The notes under the pieces were generated by a model. That model did not search any database, had not been told where the DNA came from, and was given only the letters and a program-made list of their open reading frames with translations. The position numbers and the translations under genes were made by a program. Below, piece after piece: positions 11,270 to 22,495 of a stretch of 64,000 nt of DNA; position 1 is the first letter of the stretch; each line of letters opens with the position of its first letter. Source of the stretch: Chrysophaeum taylorii (taxonomy: Eukaryota > Sar > Pelagophyceae > Pelagomonadales > Pelagomonadaceae); assembly GCA_029834535.1 (NCBI GenBank), contig JAQMWT010000003.1:62001-126000 (forward strand). Reading direction: 5' to 3'.

Positions 11270-12528
11270 TGCCAACCAATCAAGAACTCCAAAAGGAGAT
11301 GCGAGAACAAGAAGCTCGCTTAGAACCCAAGTACCAAACAGACATGTAACAACAAGCTCGAGCGTCCGAAGCTCGGCATAAACAAGAGATGCAAGACCAA
11401 GAAGCTCGCTGGATGGCTCAATTCACTGCTCAATTAAGCGCGCTGGCCACCCAAGTGCAAGCAACACAATCACCACCGCCTGCCGTCGCTGCTGCGGCTC
11501 CGCCTCCCACTCCGGCTCAACAAGATCCCAAGAGTAAAGTTAACACCTTTAGTGACCCACCAAGTGCCGTTCTCAAATCCATGGACTCGGCGCGAGTCAC
11601 ACCCCAAATGCTTTCGTTTCGCGTCATGCAATTGCTCGTCGAACATCTGATGCCTGAAACAGGTATAACTCAGTACTTCCTACAGGGCTTCTACGCGTGG
11701 GAATCCGTCCTGCGCGGATCTAATGATCTCGCTGACGCTCTCCTAAGCCACTGTATCGACGAATACGACAAGGACCCCGACCACCACTCTACCGCCGGGA
11801 ACACGCCAGATTTCCAAGGCCGTTACGTCTTCCACAAGGGTGTATACCGCAAGTTCGGCAAGCACTTCCTGGACAACGTCTACGAGCCAAAGCTCCAAGA
11901 ACTCAAAGACAAAGACAAGGACCCGACCGATATGACAAAAGGCAAGTTATATCCGATCACCCAACCTCACCTCCAAGGAAAAGAAGCCGACTTCATCGTA
12001 TATCTCCGCGAGACCGCACACCGCCTCTTTCGCCGTTTCCTACATGCCGGTAGCGACTCCGTCAAGCACCCAGCATACGACGAAATCGATGCACTCGGAT
12101 CCTCCTACCCGATAGAACTCGAATTTGTGCTTCAAGTTCGCCTAGCACTCGACAAGCACACGGGCCAGAGCCACATCAACTATGCGCATTACGTCTACAA
12201 TGCCTTTCTGGACACGCCGTTCAACCCATAAATACAGGAGCCTGGTCACTACATCGACTACATGCGCCATGTCCAGCAGCAACTGCGCCAGATAGCAACC
12301 GACGCTGCTCTCCAACTTCCCGACGACAAGATCCTCGAAGAAATCCACCAAATTCTCCGCTTCAAGTACCCCCAAAGCTTGCTTGACTCCCGCGCCCCAA
12401 CACACATCAAGGGCTTCGCACGTCTTGCTAACTGTCTGCGCACTCCCAACGACTCGCTGTTACTCGACGAAGACAAGGAAGCCACCCACCACCTTCCTAA
12501 GCTCATCGCTCGCATCACCGTCATTTAA
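11270..12528 (+). pseudogene. Gag region of Copia element 1
   Basis: The region starts near the ATG of MPTNQELQKEMREQE and has a Gln/Glu/Ala-rich coiled coil with a Pro/Ala hinge. A mostly helical domain follows (RVMQLLVEHLMPETGITQ, then YAWESVLRGSNDLADALLSH, then RETAHRLFRRFLHAG). No CCHC zinc knuckle is visible. Element 2 holds a close homologue at 32393-33520, which shows that the region is conserved between copies. It presumably formed the particle shell. The gag call rests on position and on the helical, coiled-coil composition. Confidence 0.65.
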
Positions 12529-12588
12529 ACGTTTGAGCGCAACTTTTGGGCTCACCTCGAGCCTCACCCAACTCTCAACTTCAAGCCT

Positions 12589-13830
12589 TTGCGCTTCGTC
12601 ACTGACTTTGGTCGTCTGCCAACAAAGGACAAAGACAACCCCCGTTTTCGCTCCCGCCGTCATGGTCTCCACCTCACCGAAGACGATGATGGCACCTCTC
12701 CCTCTGAAGACGACACCCCACCGGACCCCGTTGAAGACACCGACCCCGTCGCTGTTTTTCTCACGGTGGCCAATCTTGATCAAGATGAAGACAATGACCT
12801 CATTCACCAACTCCACGCCTACCGCAAGAAGCACATTTCGCGGCACCTCAAGAAGCCCCCTCCAAACAAAAAGCCTCCAAATCCTCGCTCCCGTCTTACT
12901 ACGACATCAACGACAGTCCTAAGCCCAAGGCCACCCCTGTCACCCCACCGAAGAACAAGCAACGTCCCCGCGCTCCTCCTTTCACCCCTAACAAACGCGA
13001 GCACCCGCATCTTCGCAAGGTCACCTTCCCCACACAACCTCATCCACCCAAACCATCTACTCCTGACCAACGCTTCAAGGTCCCCCTTCGTGAAGTCCGT
13101 CGCAAGCTCCAAACCATACGGAATCTTAGCCAAGCCGGTCGCCAACATACGTCCAGCTCCGAGCGCATGAACAAGCTAATCAACCTCATCACCACCATCT
13201 CCGACGAGATACTTCTCTCCGAAGCCGAAAACGACGCCGCCGAATTCCTCCAGATGTTAACGTCCGATCCCCAGGACGATCCACCTGATGAGGGCGAAGC
13301 CGAAACCGATGAACAAGACGACGAAGGACACCTCGGTTTCTATGACGACATTCCGCTCGACCTCTATGACGACACCATTCCCGAAATCAATGATGAAGAT
13401 GACTCCGCCGAAGACTACGCACAACGTCACAGCGACTATATGCGCGGTCTCCACCAGAGTCGGCTTTTTCGCTGATGGTTGCCGACGACGCCTGTGCCGC
13501 CAACCACATCTTACTCCATCAGGCACCAAACCTCAAGATGACGAATTTCCCGACCTCATCAACCATCTCACCCAGAGTCGCAGATTTTCTTTGTGCAACT
13601 TACACTCCAGGATAGACCTCAAAGAAGACTAACTCGCTGCACGGATGCAATGGACCCGGCACTGAAACCTCATTGATTGACGGTGGCGCATCCTTTTGCT
13701 TTACGCGCACAATTCAAAACTTTGTTCCTGAGACCATACGCCGAATTCCCGAACACACCATTCATATGGGACGAGGCACCCTCACCAGCCACTTCATCGG
13801 TGTTAAACCGTTGTATTTGCAGGCTGCAGG
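12589..13830 (+). pseudogene. Acidic/Pro-rich region and protease-like motif, Copia element 1
   Basis: 12640-13470 encodes alternating acidic clusters and Pro/Lys/Arg-rich stretches without a known fold. At about 13673 the reading MIDGGASFCFTRTI resembles the retropepsin active site (hydrophobic-D-S/T/G-G-A-S). TIHMGRGTLTSHFIGVKPLYL follows, like the flap and downstream strands of Copia proteases. The motif sits just before the methyltransferase module, which is where element A also has its protease-like part. Confidence 0.5.
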
Positions 13831-14359
13831 TCTCTCTTCAAAGAATACAAAAGACACAACCGGTTACGCTTTATATCTCGTATTTATGGTCGTCCCGCAA
13901 TTCAGGCAAGGTCTTCAAGTTATCGCAGCATCTCACAGCTCAAAGCTCTGCATGTACAAGCAACAGATCCGCCACTGCCCCACGAGCCATACCTTCACGA
14001 ACTTCTAAAGTCCTCAACCTCCGGAAAACCGCACGATTATACAACACTTATAGGAAAGACCGCCGTCGTACTCGCCACTCGCAAACCAAACGGCCTGTTG
14101 TCCCTGCCGTCCCATCCAAAGCAAACATTCGCAACTGTGCTCAGTTTCCACACAAGAAAACGAATGTCACTCAAGGATGAGATTGCACACATCACACAGC
14201 ATGTCGCCAAGACACGCTCAAAATCGCACATGCTTGATTTCGCCAAGTTACAGAATCATTCCCTGTATCTAAACGAACTGCTCAACCTCCAACATACTGT
14301 CGTCCACTACGCCTTCAATGGCACCGCAGACCTCTCTGTGCAAACACAACCCCCTCTGC

Positions 14360-14880
14360 TCAAAACAGCCATTATTGCAGGTGGACTTCACCAGGAAGGT
14401 TTCGACACTTTTCGCAAACGATTCGACAAACGCCTTACTGTCGTGGTCACCTGCGAAATTAACGATATCCTGCGCACCCGTGCGCAACAACTCTTCCCGC
14501 ACGCCCAGCACTATGCGGACCTAAGGAAACTCAATGCCGCACTCCAAACCGGCAAAATACGACTACCTACATTCGACCTGGCAGTTTTTACATTGCCCTG
14601 TCTACATCTGAGTGTAATGAAAGAACACGACGGCTATGCCACTCCGGTCACCGCCGACCTTTTCGTCAAAGCACAAATCCGCTTCTTTCGTTGCACGCTC
14701 CCGACCTACGCCATTGTCGAGAACGTACCTCCCAACCCCCGAACTCACCACGAGTATGCTCAACTCGCCAAAGGCTATCAGCGCTTAGGCTACTTCCGCC
14801 ACTCCGGCGTCTACAATGCCTCTGCTTTTGGTGATGTCATCAGCAAGACACGCTATCTCGCTGTGTATGCCCGACACCCG
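14360..14880 (+). pseudogene. C5 DNA methyltransferase motifs I-VIII, Copia element 1
   Basis: Within one open frame the ordered signatures are AIIAGGLHQEGFDTFRKRF (motif I region, about 14367-14420), LTVVVTCEINDILRTRAQQLF (acidic end of the second strand, about 14431-14490), FDLAVFTLPCLHLS (motif IV, 14572-14613), YAIVENVPPN (motif VI with the E-N-V, 14707-14736) and FGDVISKTRYLAVYAR (motif VIII, 14827-14874). Spacing and order match C5-cytosine methyltransferases, which bind S-adenosylmethionine at motif I and attack cytosine with the motif IV cysteine. The preceding 80 codons are a helical linker from the protease. The module belongs to the retrotransposon polyprotein and is not a host gene. 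Confidence 0.7.
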
Positions 14881-15159
14881 CTCACCGGCTACAACCTCGA
14901 GAAAACCGCCTCTACTTGGTTAACCTCGCCTCCGAGCATGGTTCCTCTCCTGGACCCCAGTCACACCATCCCTGACGATCTCTGGATCGCCAAACCCGCC
15001 CTTCGTGGTACAGTGCCCCGCTCCACCTTGGACTACTACCAGCACAAGGCCACCTACTCCTACAAGCCCGCCAACGCCTCGAAACTCTCGATTTCCGAGA
15101 ATGCCCGCATCTGCCAAATGCTCGCACGCCTCACCAAGCCCTTCACGGATCTCGGTCTA

Positions 15160-15540
15160 GATGCCGACGGCACCCCCTACGCCACAATGGCGTCCATTTC
15201 CCACCTCCTGGTTTTCACATTACTGCACAACCATTTGTCGCAACACCCCACTCTCGCCGCTTGGAACACCATCCGCTGTTTTCATGCCTCAGAGTCTCAA
15301 TGTGCTTACCATTTGGATGGAGCCATCACCGGCACCGCCGCTACTGCCGTCGCATGTGGCTACTTCTCGCGCGCCTCCCTCACACTACATTCCAGGCCCC
15401 CTCAGATTTTGGACTGTTCCCATCAACCCGCAGTCTTCTCCCCAACGCACTCCTTTTCCCTGGATGTTCCCAAGGGCACCGCCTTTCTGGTCGTCGCCTA
15501 CACCACCTCCTTGGCCGCCGCTCACAGCTGCTCGCGCCCG
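15160..15540 (+). pseudogene. Jelly-roll, 2OG-dioxygenase-like domain, Copia element 1
   Basis: The sequence between methyltransferase motifs VIII and IX contains WNTIRCFHASESQCAYHLDG, then AITGTAATAVACGYFSRASL, and about 35 residues later DVPKGTAFLVVAYTT. The H-x-D in YHLDG, followed by two beta-like strands and a hydrophobic strand after PKG, resembles the iron-binding core of 2-oxoglutarate dioxygenases. It aligns by eye with the domain at the same place in element E (9660-10979), where strand two reads IIYITGGKHTGGDITV. The fold assignment is an inference from pattern. Confidence 0.42.
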
Positions 15541-15769
15541 TCCACTTGGGTCCACTATATGAATCGTTCGCATCCTGGCTTTGCCGCGATCGACTCACAA
15601 GGGCGAATTGCTCTCGATGACCCCAAGGGACTCCTAATGTCCAAAGCACGTCCCACTTACGCGGACTATGTCGGCCACATCGGAGACACAATTCAGAAAA
15701 GCACCAAGTGTTACTCGGTCACTGGCTCGTACCCAACCAACACGAGGTACTCGAACGCCTTACTGCTGA

Positions 15770-15925
15770 TCTCTCCAGACCACATCCGCCATGCGACCCT
15801 CAACGAAATCGCAATTTTGGACACCACTCGGACCCGGTACTGCTCCGACTGTTCCAGCAGCACCCGCCGTACTTCGCGTTTAAGGCACTGGCCAACGCCG
15901 TCCCGCACCACATGCGGCAGGCAAA
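15770..15925 (+). pseudogene. Methyltransferase motifs IX/X, Copia element 1
   Basis: DHIRHATLNEIAIL (15778-15819) resembles motif IX (R-x-L-T-x-R-E-x-A). FKALANAVPHHMRQA (about 15878-15922) resembles motif X (GNAVPPxLAxA), the C-terminal helix that packs against the S-adenosylmethionine site. The same pair occurs in element E after the jelly-roll-like domain. The two signatures lie 900-1000 bp after motif VIII, so the methyltransferase is split by an inserted domain. Confidence 0.58.
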
Positions 15926-16269
15926 GTACAGCGCTGTCCTCGCATTCCACGAATCGCACCACCACGTGAACCTTCACCTCGAATGGGCCACGATACGCCA
16001 TGGCATCCCCAGCCCCGGAGACATCAACCAGGTTGCCGAATTCTTCTCGGCCATCTCCAGCCGTCTCTTGTCAGATGAAGACCTGAACCTCACCTCCCTC
16101 TTCAGTGCCGTCGCAGATGCTCACCATGATGCGATCCGCAAACCAGGCAAATCGACAAACCTCGAGACGCTTCTCGCCGAGGCAACCGTCGTTAAATTTC
16201 GAGTCGACAAGCGACCCAGCCCCCCCCCCAGCGCTTCGACTGCTGCTCTGCCTCCCTTGCACAAGCCCG

Positions 16270-17000
16270 GAACCATTCAGCACGCCAAAAGAGTGCTTTT
16301 GGTCACTCGCTGGCACCGCATACATCACCAGCAACTAGAGATTCTTCGCCGCACGATTCCCGCTAATGTAACGAATCTCCGCCCAGGTGATGATCGGTAT
16401 CTGCAAGACTGCAGTGAATGCAAGCGCTGCCAATCGCATGTAAGCTTCAGTCACAAAAACAATTCCTGGTCACAGGATGAACTGGCCCATGCTCCTGGCC
16501 AACACCTCCACATGGATGTATCATACCCGAGCATCAGCAAGTGCTACGGCGGATTTCGCTACATCATGCACTTCGTGTGTATCATCTCAGCACACAAGTG
16601 GGTCTATTTCCTGCGGAAATTAGACGCAGAGGATGTTCAGGCCGGCATCCTCTATGTGGTCAATGTGACTAAAGTCGAATTCGATGTCCATGTGAAGATC
16701 ATATCCTCTGACGCATTCTCAACTTTTCGCTCTGAAGCCTTCCGCCCTCTCAAGGTGCAGCTTGGTCTCCAATTCCAAATCCTTGGTCGCCACCTCCACC
16801 AGCGGAACTTTGCTGAAAACATTATCAAGGAAAACACCCGAGGCACCGTAGTTCGTCTCCTCGACCTTCGCAGTGTACGCATCGAAGGAAAGTCTATTGC
16901 CGCTGAGTATTATCACCCATTTGCTCTCCTGCATAAGATCCAAGCCGACAACCAGCGCTCTCATGGACTGCCCTCGCGCACAAACATGACATGCACCGTT
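16270..17000 (+). pseudogene. Integrase of Copia element 1
   Basis: HRIHHQQLEILRR...CSECKRCQSH (about 16309-16440) is the HHCC zinc-binding domain. PGQHLHMDVSYPS (about 16495-16533) holds the first acidic residue of the DDE core. IISSDAFSTFRSEAF (about 16699-16743) carries the second and RNFAENIIKENTRG (about 16804-16845) the region of the third. Role: insertion of the cDNA, with the observed 5-bp duplication. The domain sits upstream of RT as expected for Copia. Confidence 0.7.
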
Positions 17001-17559
17001 CCCCTGCGTATCATGTCACCCATGGCACCGCTCTTGAAGCTTCTCCCCTTCGGCAAACCTGTCACTTTTGTCTACCCTCAAAGTCACAAACTGGAACCCT
17101 CCAGCGTCTCCGCCTCTTACTTTCATAGTAACAACTATCACCCGAACCTCCCCGGAACGGACCGATTTATCCGAGATGTTCACAGCTCTATCTTGCTTGT
17201 ACATCAAGGGCGATATGGAAAAATCGTCACCTCTAACGACTTTCATGTTGACGCAGACATGCCAGTCAACCGTAACAAGGAGATCGAACGGATCAAAGCA
17301 CTCGCACAGATCCCAACAGAGGCACGACAAGAGGACCCGCTACCAGCTATAAGCGAACAGCAAATGCCGGAAGTTAGACAGGAATCAAAAAATGAGGGCG
17401 AGACTCACGAAGACGAGCACGATGATAAACCTAGCGATGACGACGAACACAAAGAACTGGATCCAACTCCCGCTGCTGATTCAAGTCCCGTCAGCGACGC
17501 GACACCTGAACAGGATTTTTGTTCCTCAACCGGCCACCTCCGCCGGATGGTAGCATTCC

Positions 17560-19440
17560 GATGCCCAAACGAAAAGATCGCCTAGAGGTTGTTCTCGACG
17601 ATTCAGGTTTTACTCCAGTTCTCGTGCATCGCAACCAGAGCGATAAGCTCAAAGCAGATCTCAATGACGAACGTGGATTCCGCATCCCTAAGGATCAACT
17701 CTACATCGTGAAACGTGTTGACGATGGGAAACTCTTCACCAGACGCATTATCGCCTCAGAGTATGGTCGCAACTGGAAATACCAGCAGGAGCAATCCACG
17801 GCTCACGCCACAGCCAACATGTCCAGCACATTGATGTTCCTCATCAGTGTCAGCGCTCTGCACCAGGGCCACGCCGCCAGCATCGCCTCTGCTCTCAACA
17901 TTCGAAGAGATGCTAAGCCGCCTAATGATGTCCCGAAAGGATGTCTCCTAGCAAGTACCACACAAGACGATGGTATCATGGGCGGCACCGCACTGGATTT
18001 GCAGAGAGAAACCGACGCAGAACTCTTGTATGTTGACTTCCCAAGGAAGCCATACCACTCATCTGTATTGGTTGACCACCTTGATAACGACAATTCTGTT
18101 CTCGAGAACTATGTGTGCCACGACGAACTGTCACCGGCAGAGTACTATGCGCGTCAATGGAACCAAGAATTCTGTTGTATGGGTTCCTCTCTTTTGTGGG
18201 ACATCTCCGCGCATCAACACTACCACCTAGCTTCTCGTCACAGGCATGCCTTCATGCATGATTCTGGCGAACTCGGACACCTCTTCCTAAGTCAAAGTGA
18301 TCCGAATCAAGATATTCTACAAGAAGTCATGGACTATGACTTGCAGCACATCGATCATGTCGTGTTGCAGAATGTGACGGCTGAAGATATTGTCTATGAG
18401 CCTGAAAAGATTGTCGAACTCAAAGGACTCAGCGAAGAAGATAAGTTAAAGCACATCGCTTCGATTCGCAAAGAAATTGAAGGATTGTGCCCCAGTGGTG
18501 TCTTCAAGCTTGAACCTTTACCGCCAGACCGTTCGTCTATCTCGACGAAACTCGTGCTGAAGATCACGTATTTTGCTGACGGCACTCCAGACCGCTATAA
18601 AGCTCGTCTAGTCGCCCGAGGTTCTTGGCACGTGTAGGAATTGACTTTTATGCCACGTCCTCCCCAACCGCAATGCTTGCCACCAACCGGCTACTGCTCG
18701 CCATCGCTGTGAAGCACAAGCTCCCGGTCGCGCACGCGGACATTCCTCAGGCATTCATCCAATCGGCACTCGATCGCCCCGTATGGATCGACTTTCCTCG
18801 TGGAATACGTGTCTCGCCAAATCTTATCCAGCAGATACGGAAGAACCACCCAGAGTCAAAGCTCGCTCTCCGACTCGTCAAGGCTCTCTATGGCCTCAAA
18901 CAGTCAGCTTTGTTGTGGAACATCAAACTCGACTCGTTTCTTCGACAACATGAGTTCGAACGCTCACAAGTCGACACTTGCCTCTATATCAATTGGGATC
19001 GATCTATCAACAGACGGGTTCTACTATCCGTTTCAGTCGATGACCTATTGACCACTGGTACCAACACTGCCAAAATTACATCTCTTCGAACTGCTCTGGA
19101 GAAGGAATATGGCAAAGGTACGTGGCATGACAACATCAGTTCCTTTCTTGGCATCGATGTTCACTACAATGTCTCCGCTGGTCATCTCAATATGAATGTA
19201 GCAGAGAAGATCACCAAGATGCTTGCTGAGCATAAGCCCAACCTACATAGCCTAGACGTCCCCTATCCGGACATCCTCTTCCAAAAACCTTCTACTAAAT
19301 TTCTCTCAGACTTGGCTGCTACCTTAGACGTATTACGCCAAAACTTCCCTTTCTACTGTGGCACCAGCATTTACTTCTCTGTCACATGTCGGCCTGACAT
19401 CACCACCTTGTGCAACAAATGCTGCAAGGGGATGCACAAC
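17560..19440 (+). pseudogene. Reverse transcriptase of Copia element 1
   Basis: The Copia landmarks are GVFKLEPLPPD, STKLVLKITYFADGTPDRYK, ARLVARGSW (about 18500-18630) and VAHADIPQAFIQSALDRPVWIDFPRG (about 18727-18805). Next come KALYGLKQSALLWNIKLDSFL (about 18880-18943), DTCLYINWD, VDDLLTTG (YVDD-box position, about 19036-19060) and the conserved FLGIDVHYN. The element 2 copy at 33860-35720 is closely similar. The 900 bp upstream is a family-specific connection region (RRIIASEYGRNWKYQQEQS and following) that is also shared with element 2. Confidence 0.85.
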
Positions 19441-20190
19441 CCCGACCAAAAACACCTTCTGCACTTATATGTTCTACTTCGCTACTTAAAGGGCACTCCG
19501 AATGATTCACTCGACTATTCATCCGACAGCCCCTCTATTCCCCCTTCATTCAGCATCTGATCACCCGCTATCCTGAACTGCATCACCTTCGTTCACCTAT
19601 TATTTGTTTTACTGATGCAGGTTTTGCTGATCGTTCTGACCCTCGCTTACGATCCAAGTCTGGTGCATGTATATTCGTCTTTGGCAATCTCGTATTTTGG
19701 TCTAGCAAACGAAAAACTCTTACTGCGAAAAGCACAATGGAAGCTGAACTCATCGCCGCCAGCGCAGCCGCTGATTAATGTCATTGGTTCTACACGCTTT
19801 TCTCCTCTCATCCTTATCTGTTTTCGTGTGATCAAGCTCACGCTATCCCATTGCTTATTGATAACGCTAGCGCATTACATGTCGCCAATCATCCTAAAGT
19901 CAGTGCTCCTTCTCGTCATATCAATTTACGAGAACTTCGCATTCGTGACTACCAACCTAATTCGATCATTAGACCTCTCTGGTGTCCTACTCTCTACCAG
20001 GTCGCTGATCACTTTTCGAAGCTCCTTCCACGCAACTTATTCCACAAGTTCAAAAACGCCAACGGTGTTCACTCCACCTCATCCTCACCACCATCACATC
20101 AAGTTGCTATTTCGGCTATTCTTCCACCGTACGACGCTGTCCAGAACACTCTATACATTCTTGCCGATGGTAAGACGCTTCCTGCTTAGT
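19440..20190 (+). pseudogene. RNase H of Copia element 1
   Basis: LRYLKGTPNDSLDYSSDSPS marks the start. A cytosine-rich-to-Thr stretch encoding the CFTDA...LRS.SGACIFVFGNLVFWSSKRQTL type motif follows, then STMEAELIAASA, LIDNASALHVANHPKVSAPSRHINLRELRIRD and the tail VADHFSKLLPRNLFHKF. These are the standard Copia RNase H and tail landmarks. It ends about 40 bp before the 3' LTR. Confidence 0.8.
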
Positions 20191-20231
20191 TTGATCCAGA
20201 TTTAGTTCACCGGGTTCAATCTGTGAGGGCG

Positions 20232-20427
20232 TAGAGATAGAAAATCCGAATTAGGGTTAGTACCCCCTATTCTAGGGTTTGTTCTCTTAACTTTGCCACC
20301 TTTTGATTTAAGAAAACGCTGTGTTATTCACCCCGGCTGTCCTCGATTAGGAGACAGATTCGAGGACAGACTACCACTGTTCTCACGCTCTGCTGAAGTG
20401 TAACACAGCTGTGATTACTGTTCTCTA
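20232..20427 (+). repeat. 3' LTR of Copia element 1
   Basis: 196 bp, about 97% identical to the 5' LTR, with the same TAGAGATA...TTCTCTA ends. It is preceded by the sequence TTCAATCTGTGAGGGCG, also found before the 3' LTRs of elements 2 and B (CTGCGAGGGCG), the likely polypurine-tract zone. It is followed by the target duplication AGGAG at 20428-20432. Confidence 0.9.
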
Positions 20428-20432
20428 AGGAG

Positions 20433-20471
20433 CATCTGGAAGACTTGCGTCCTAGGTTCATCGACATATAG
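20433..20471 (-). mobile_element. Small sliver of element E
   Basis: 39 bp lie between the target duplication of Copia element 1 and the TCCTTACTACTAATCG start of remnant H1. Its identity is inferred only from position: E sequence resumes left at 10982 and right at 22496. The length of E between methyltransferase motif VIII and the jelly-roll domain (about 150 codons) then matches element 1. Confidence 0.45.
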
Positions 20472-21414
20472 TCCTTACTACTAATCGACCGATGTTTGTC
20501 TGTCTGTTTGTCTGTTTGTCCCCCGATTTAGGGTAAGGATCATGTAGGCCCGCGAACCAGGCATTGATCCTCCAAGCCGTCTACGGCGACCTCGCAGACT
20601 ATTTCCACGACCCGCGGCGGCTCTTTCAGCGCGCCATTCTCACGCCCCGTCGAAACGATGTTGTCGATGCTGACAACGCGCGCATGACCGCGGCCTTTTT
20701 TTCCCGGAGACGAGGCGTCGGAGTTCTTTTCGGCCGACTAGGTTGGGTCGGAAGACGACGCCTCGCTCTCAAGAGTCGAGTTTTGAACTCCCTGACAACC
20801 AACGGCATGCTGACTTTGATCGCGAGCTTAAAGTCTTCGCAACCTCGACCCGTCGCACGGCCACTGCCACGGTACCATATACATGATCGATCGTGTCGTT
20901 GTCACCGAGGCTCCTCCAACCTGTATCCCTTAAGGCCCGCCGACGCCAAACGACCACCAAGAGCCAGGGCCAGACGCCCCGCGAGGTCGGCGTCCTCTTG
21001 TCCAAGCCCGTCTTCCGCCACGTCCAACTCTTCGTGGCTCCCTGTCGATCGGCAACCCCGAGGATGTCCTCTTCTGGGTCGACGACTCCACCCTACCCCA
21101 CACGTGCTACGCAATACCGATAAGCCCCCTCCCGGCGTCCACACGCGCACTGTAGATGGGCTTACTGGGACCAGGTAAACTTACAGGAACCAGGTGAACT
21201 TACTGGAGCCAGGTGAGCTTACTGGAACCAGGTGAACTTACTGGGGTTAGAGATTGGGACTAGGTGAACTTGGTGACCAGGTGAACTTACTGAGACGAAG
21301 TGTGAGCTTACTGGGGCTTTTAGAGTAAACTCGAAGCTTAGCGGCGTGTGCGGATCAAAGCACCTTAGATTGCCGGGGGTGAGAGCGACGATCTCAAAGG
21401 AGAGTGGGTGTGGG
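20472..21414 (+). mobile_element. Helicase-bearing Helitron-like remnant H1
   Basis: It starts TCCTTACTACTAATCG with a (TGTC/TGTT)n stretch. From about 20564 it encodes LQAVYGDLADYF..PRRLFQRAILTPRRNDVVDADNARM, like the region before motif V of Helitron/Pif1 helicases (ERAILTPxNxxVDxIN). A KSQGQTPREVGVLLSKPVF...LFVA stretch follows (about 20950-21040), the QGQT-type motif V/VI of the same helicases. The ring-shaped SF1 helicase would unwind DNA in rolling-circle transposition. No Rep/HUH domain is seen and the frame shifts at least twice, so this is a dead tail fragment. Confidence 0.68.
21155..21345 (+). repeat. Minisatellite tail of H1
   Basis: An irregular tandem array of the unit GAACTTACTGGGACCAGGT (variants GAGCTTACTGG, GGTTAGAGATTGGGACTAG). 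The same array follows the helicase part in H2, H3 and H4, so it is part of the element. Confidence 0.8.
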
Positions 21415-22495
21415 TCCTAACTACTAATCGACAGATGTTTGTCTGTTTGTCCTTACTACTAATCGACAGATGTTTGTCTGTTTGTCTGTCTGTTTGTTTG
21501 TTTGTTTGTTTGTCCCCCGATTCAGGGTAAGGATCATGTAGGCCCGCGAGCCAGACAGTGATCCTCCAAGCCGTATACGGCGACCTCGCAGACTGTTTCC
21601 ACGACCCGCGGCGGCTCTTTCAGCGCGCCATTCTCACGCCCCGTCGAAACGATGTTGTCGATGCTGACAACGCGCGCATGACCGCGGCCTTTTTTTCCCG
21701 GGGACGAGGCGTCGGAGTTCTTTTCGGCCGACTAGGTTGGGTCGGAAGCCGACGCCTCGCTCTTTACAGTCGAGTTTTCGACTCCCTGACAACCAACGGC
21801 ATGCTGACTTTGATCGCGAGCTTAAAGTCTTCGCAACCTCGACCCGTCGCACGGCCACTGCAACGGTACCAGATACATGATCGATCGTGTCGTGTCACCG
21901 AGGCTCCTCCAACCTGTATCCCTTAAGGCCGCCGACGCCAAACGATCAACAAGAGCCAGGGCGAGACGGCCCGCGAGGTCGGCGTCCTCTTGCCCAAACC
22001 CGTCTTCTGCCACGTCCAGCTCTACGTGGCTCCCTGTCGATCGGCAACCCCGAGGATATAATCATCTGGGTCGACGACTCCACCCTACCCCACACGTGCT
22101 GCGCAATACCGATAAGCCCCCTCCCGGCGTCTACACGCGCACTATAGGTGAACTTACTGAGACCAGGTGAATTTACTGGGGTTAGAGATTGGGATTAGGT
22201 GAATATAGTGGCCAGGTGAACTTACTGGGACCAGATGAACTTACTGGGGGTTTTAGAGTAAACTCAAAGGTTAGCGGCGTGCGCGGATCAAGGCAGCTTA
22301 GATTGGCGGAGGCGAAAGCGACGAGCTCGAAGGAGTGGGGTGTGAGCACGAGTGGGTTTACGCCGAACTTACTGGGGTTAGAGATTTGGACTAGGTGAAC
22401 TTGCTTATTCAAAAAAATTCAAGAAACTTACTGGGACCAGGTGAACTTACTGGGGTTAGAGATTGGGACTAGGCGAACTTACTGGCCTGCACTTG
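21415..22495 (+). mobile_element. Helicase-bearing Helitron-like remnant H2
   Basis: Two copies of TCC(T/A)ACTACTAATCGACAGATG open the element (21415 and 21450). From 21558 it carries the same helicase C-terminal region as H1 (ILTPRRNDVVDADNARM, then a motif V/VI region around 21940-22040 with FWVDDST-like coding near 22060). A minisatellite at 22150-22480 and the end ACTGGCCTGCACTTG follow. The next base is T. It is probably an independent insertion next to H1, or a tandem duplication of it. The frame is disrupted. Confidence 0.68.
22150..22488 (+). repeat. Minisatellite tail of H2
   Basis: Repeats of the GAACTTACTGGGACCAGGT family, interrupted by a conserved 150-bp block (TTAGAGTAAACTCAAAGGTTAGC and onward) that also occurs in H1, H3 and H4. 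Confidence 0.8.

Larger units (their letters stand above)
10988..20427 (+). mobile_element. Copia-type LTR retrotransposon 1, carrying a DNA methyltransferase module
   Basis: The element is 9440 bp, bounded by 196-bp LTRs and by a 5-bp target duplication AGGAG. Order: LTR, gag, acidic region, protease, C5 methyltransferase motifs I-VIII, jelly-roll-like domain, methyltransferase motifs IX/X, integrase, reverse transcriptase, RNase H, purine-rich stretch GTGAGGGCG, LTR. It lies inside element E in the opposite orientation. The two LTRs differ at about 6 of 196 positions (about 97% identity), which makes the insertion moderately recent. The coding part has roughly ten breaks, so this is a fossil. 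Confidence 0.88.

Noticed and set aside
21155-22488. CRISPR-like regular repeats
   Set aside because: The GAACTTACTGG units are degenerate, have no unique spacers of constant size and lie in the tail of a eukaryotic transposon remnant with no cas genes.
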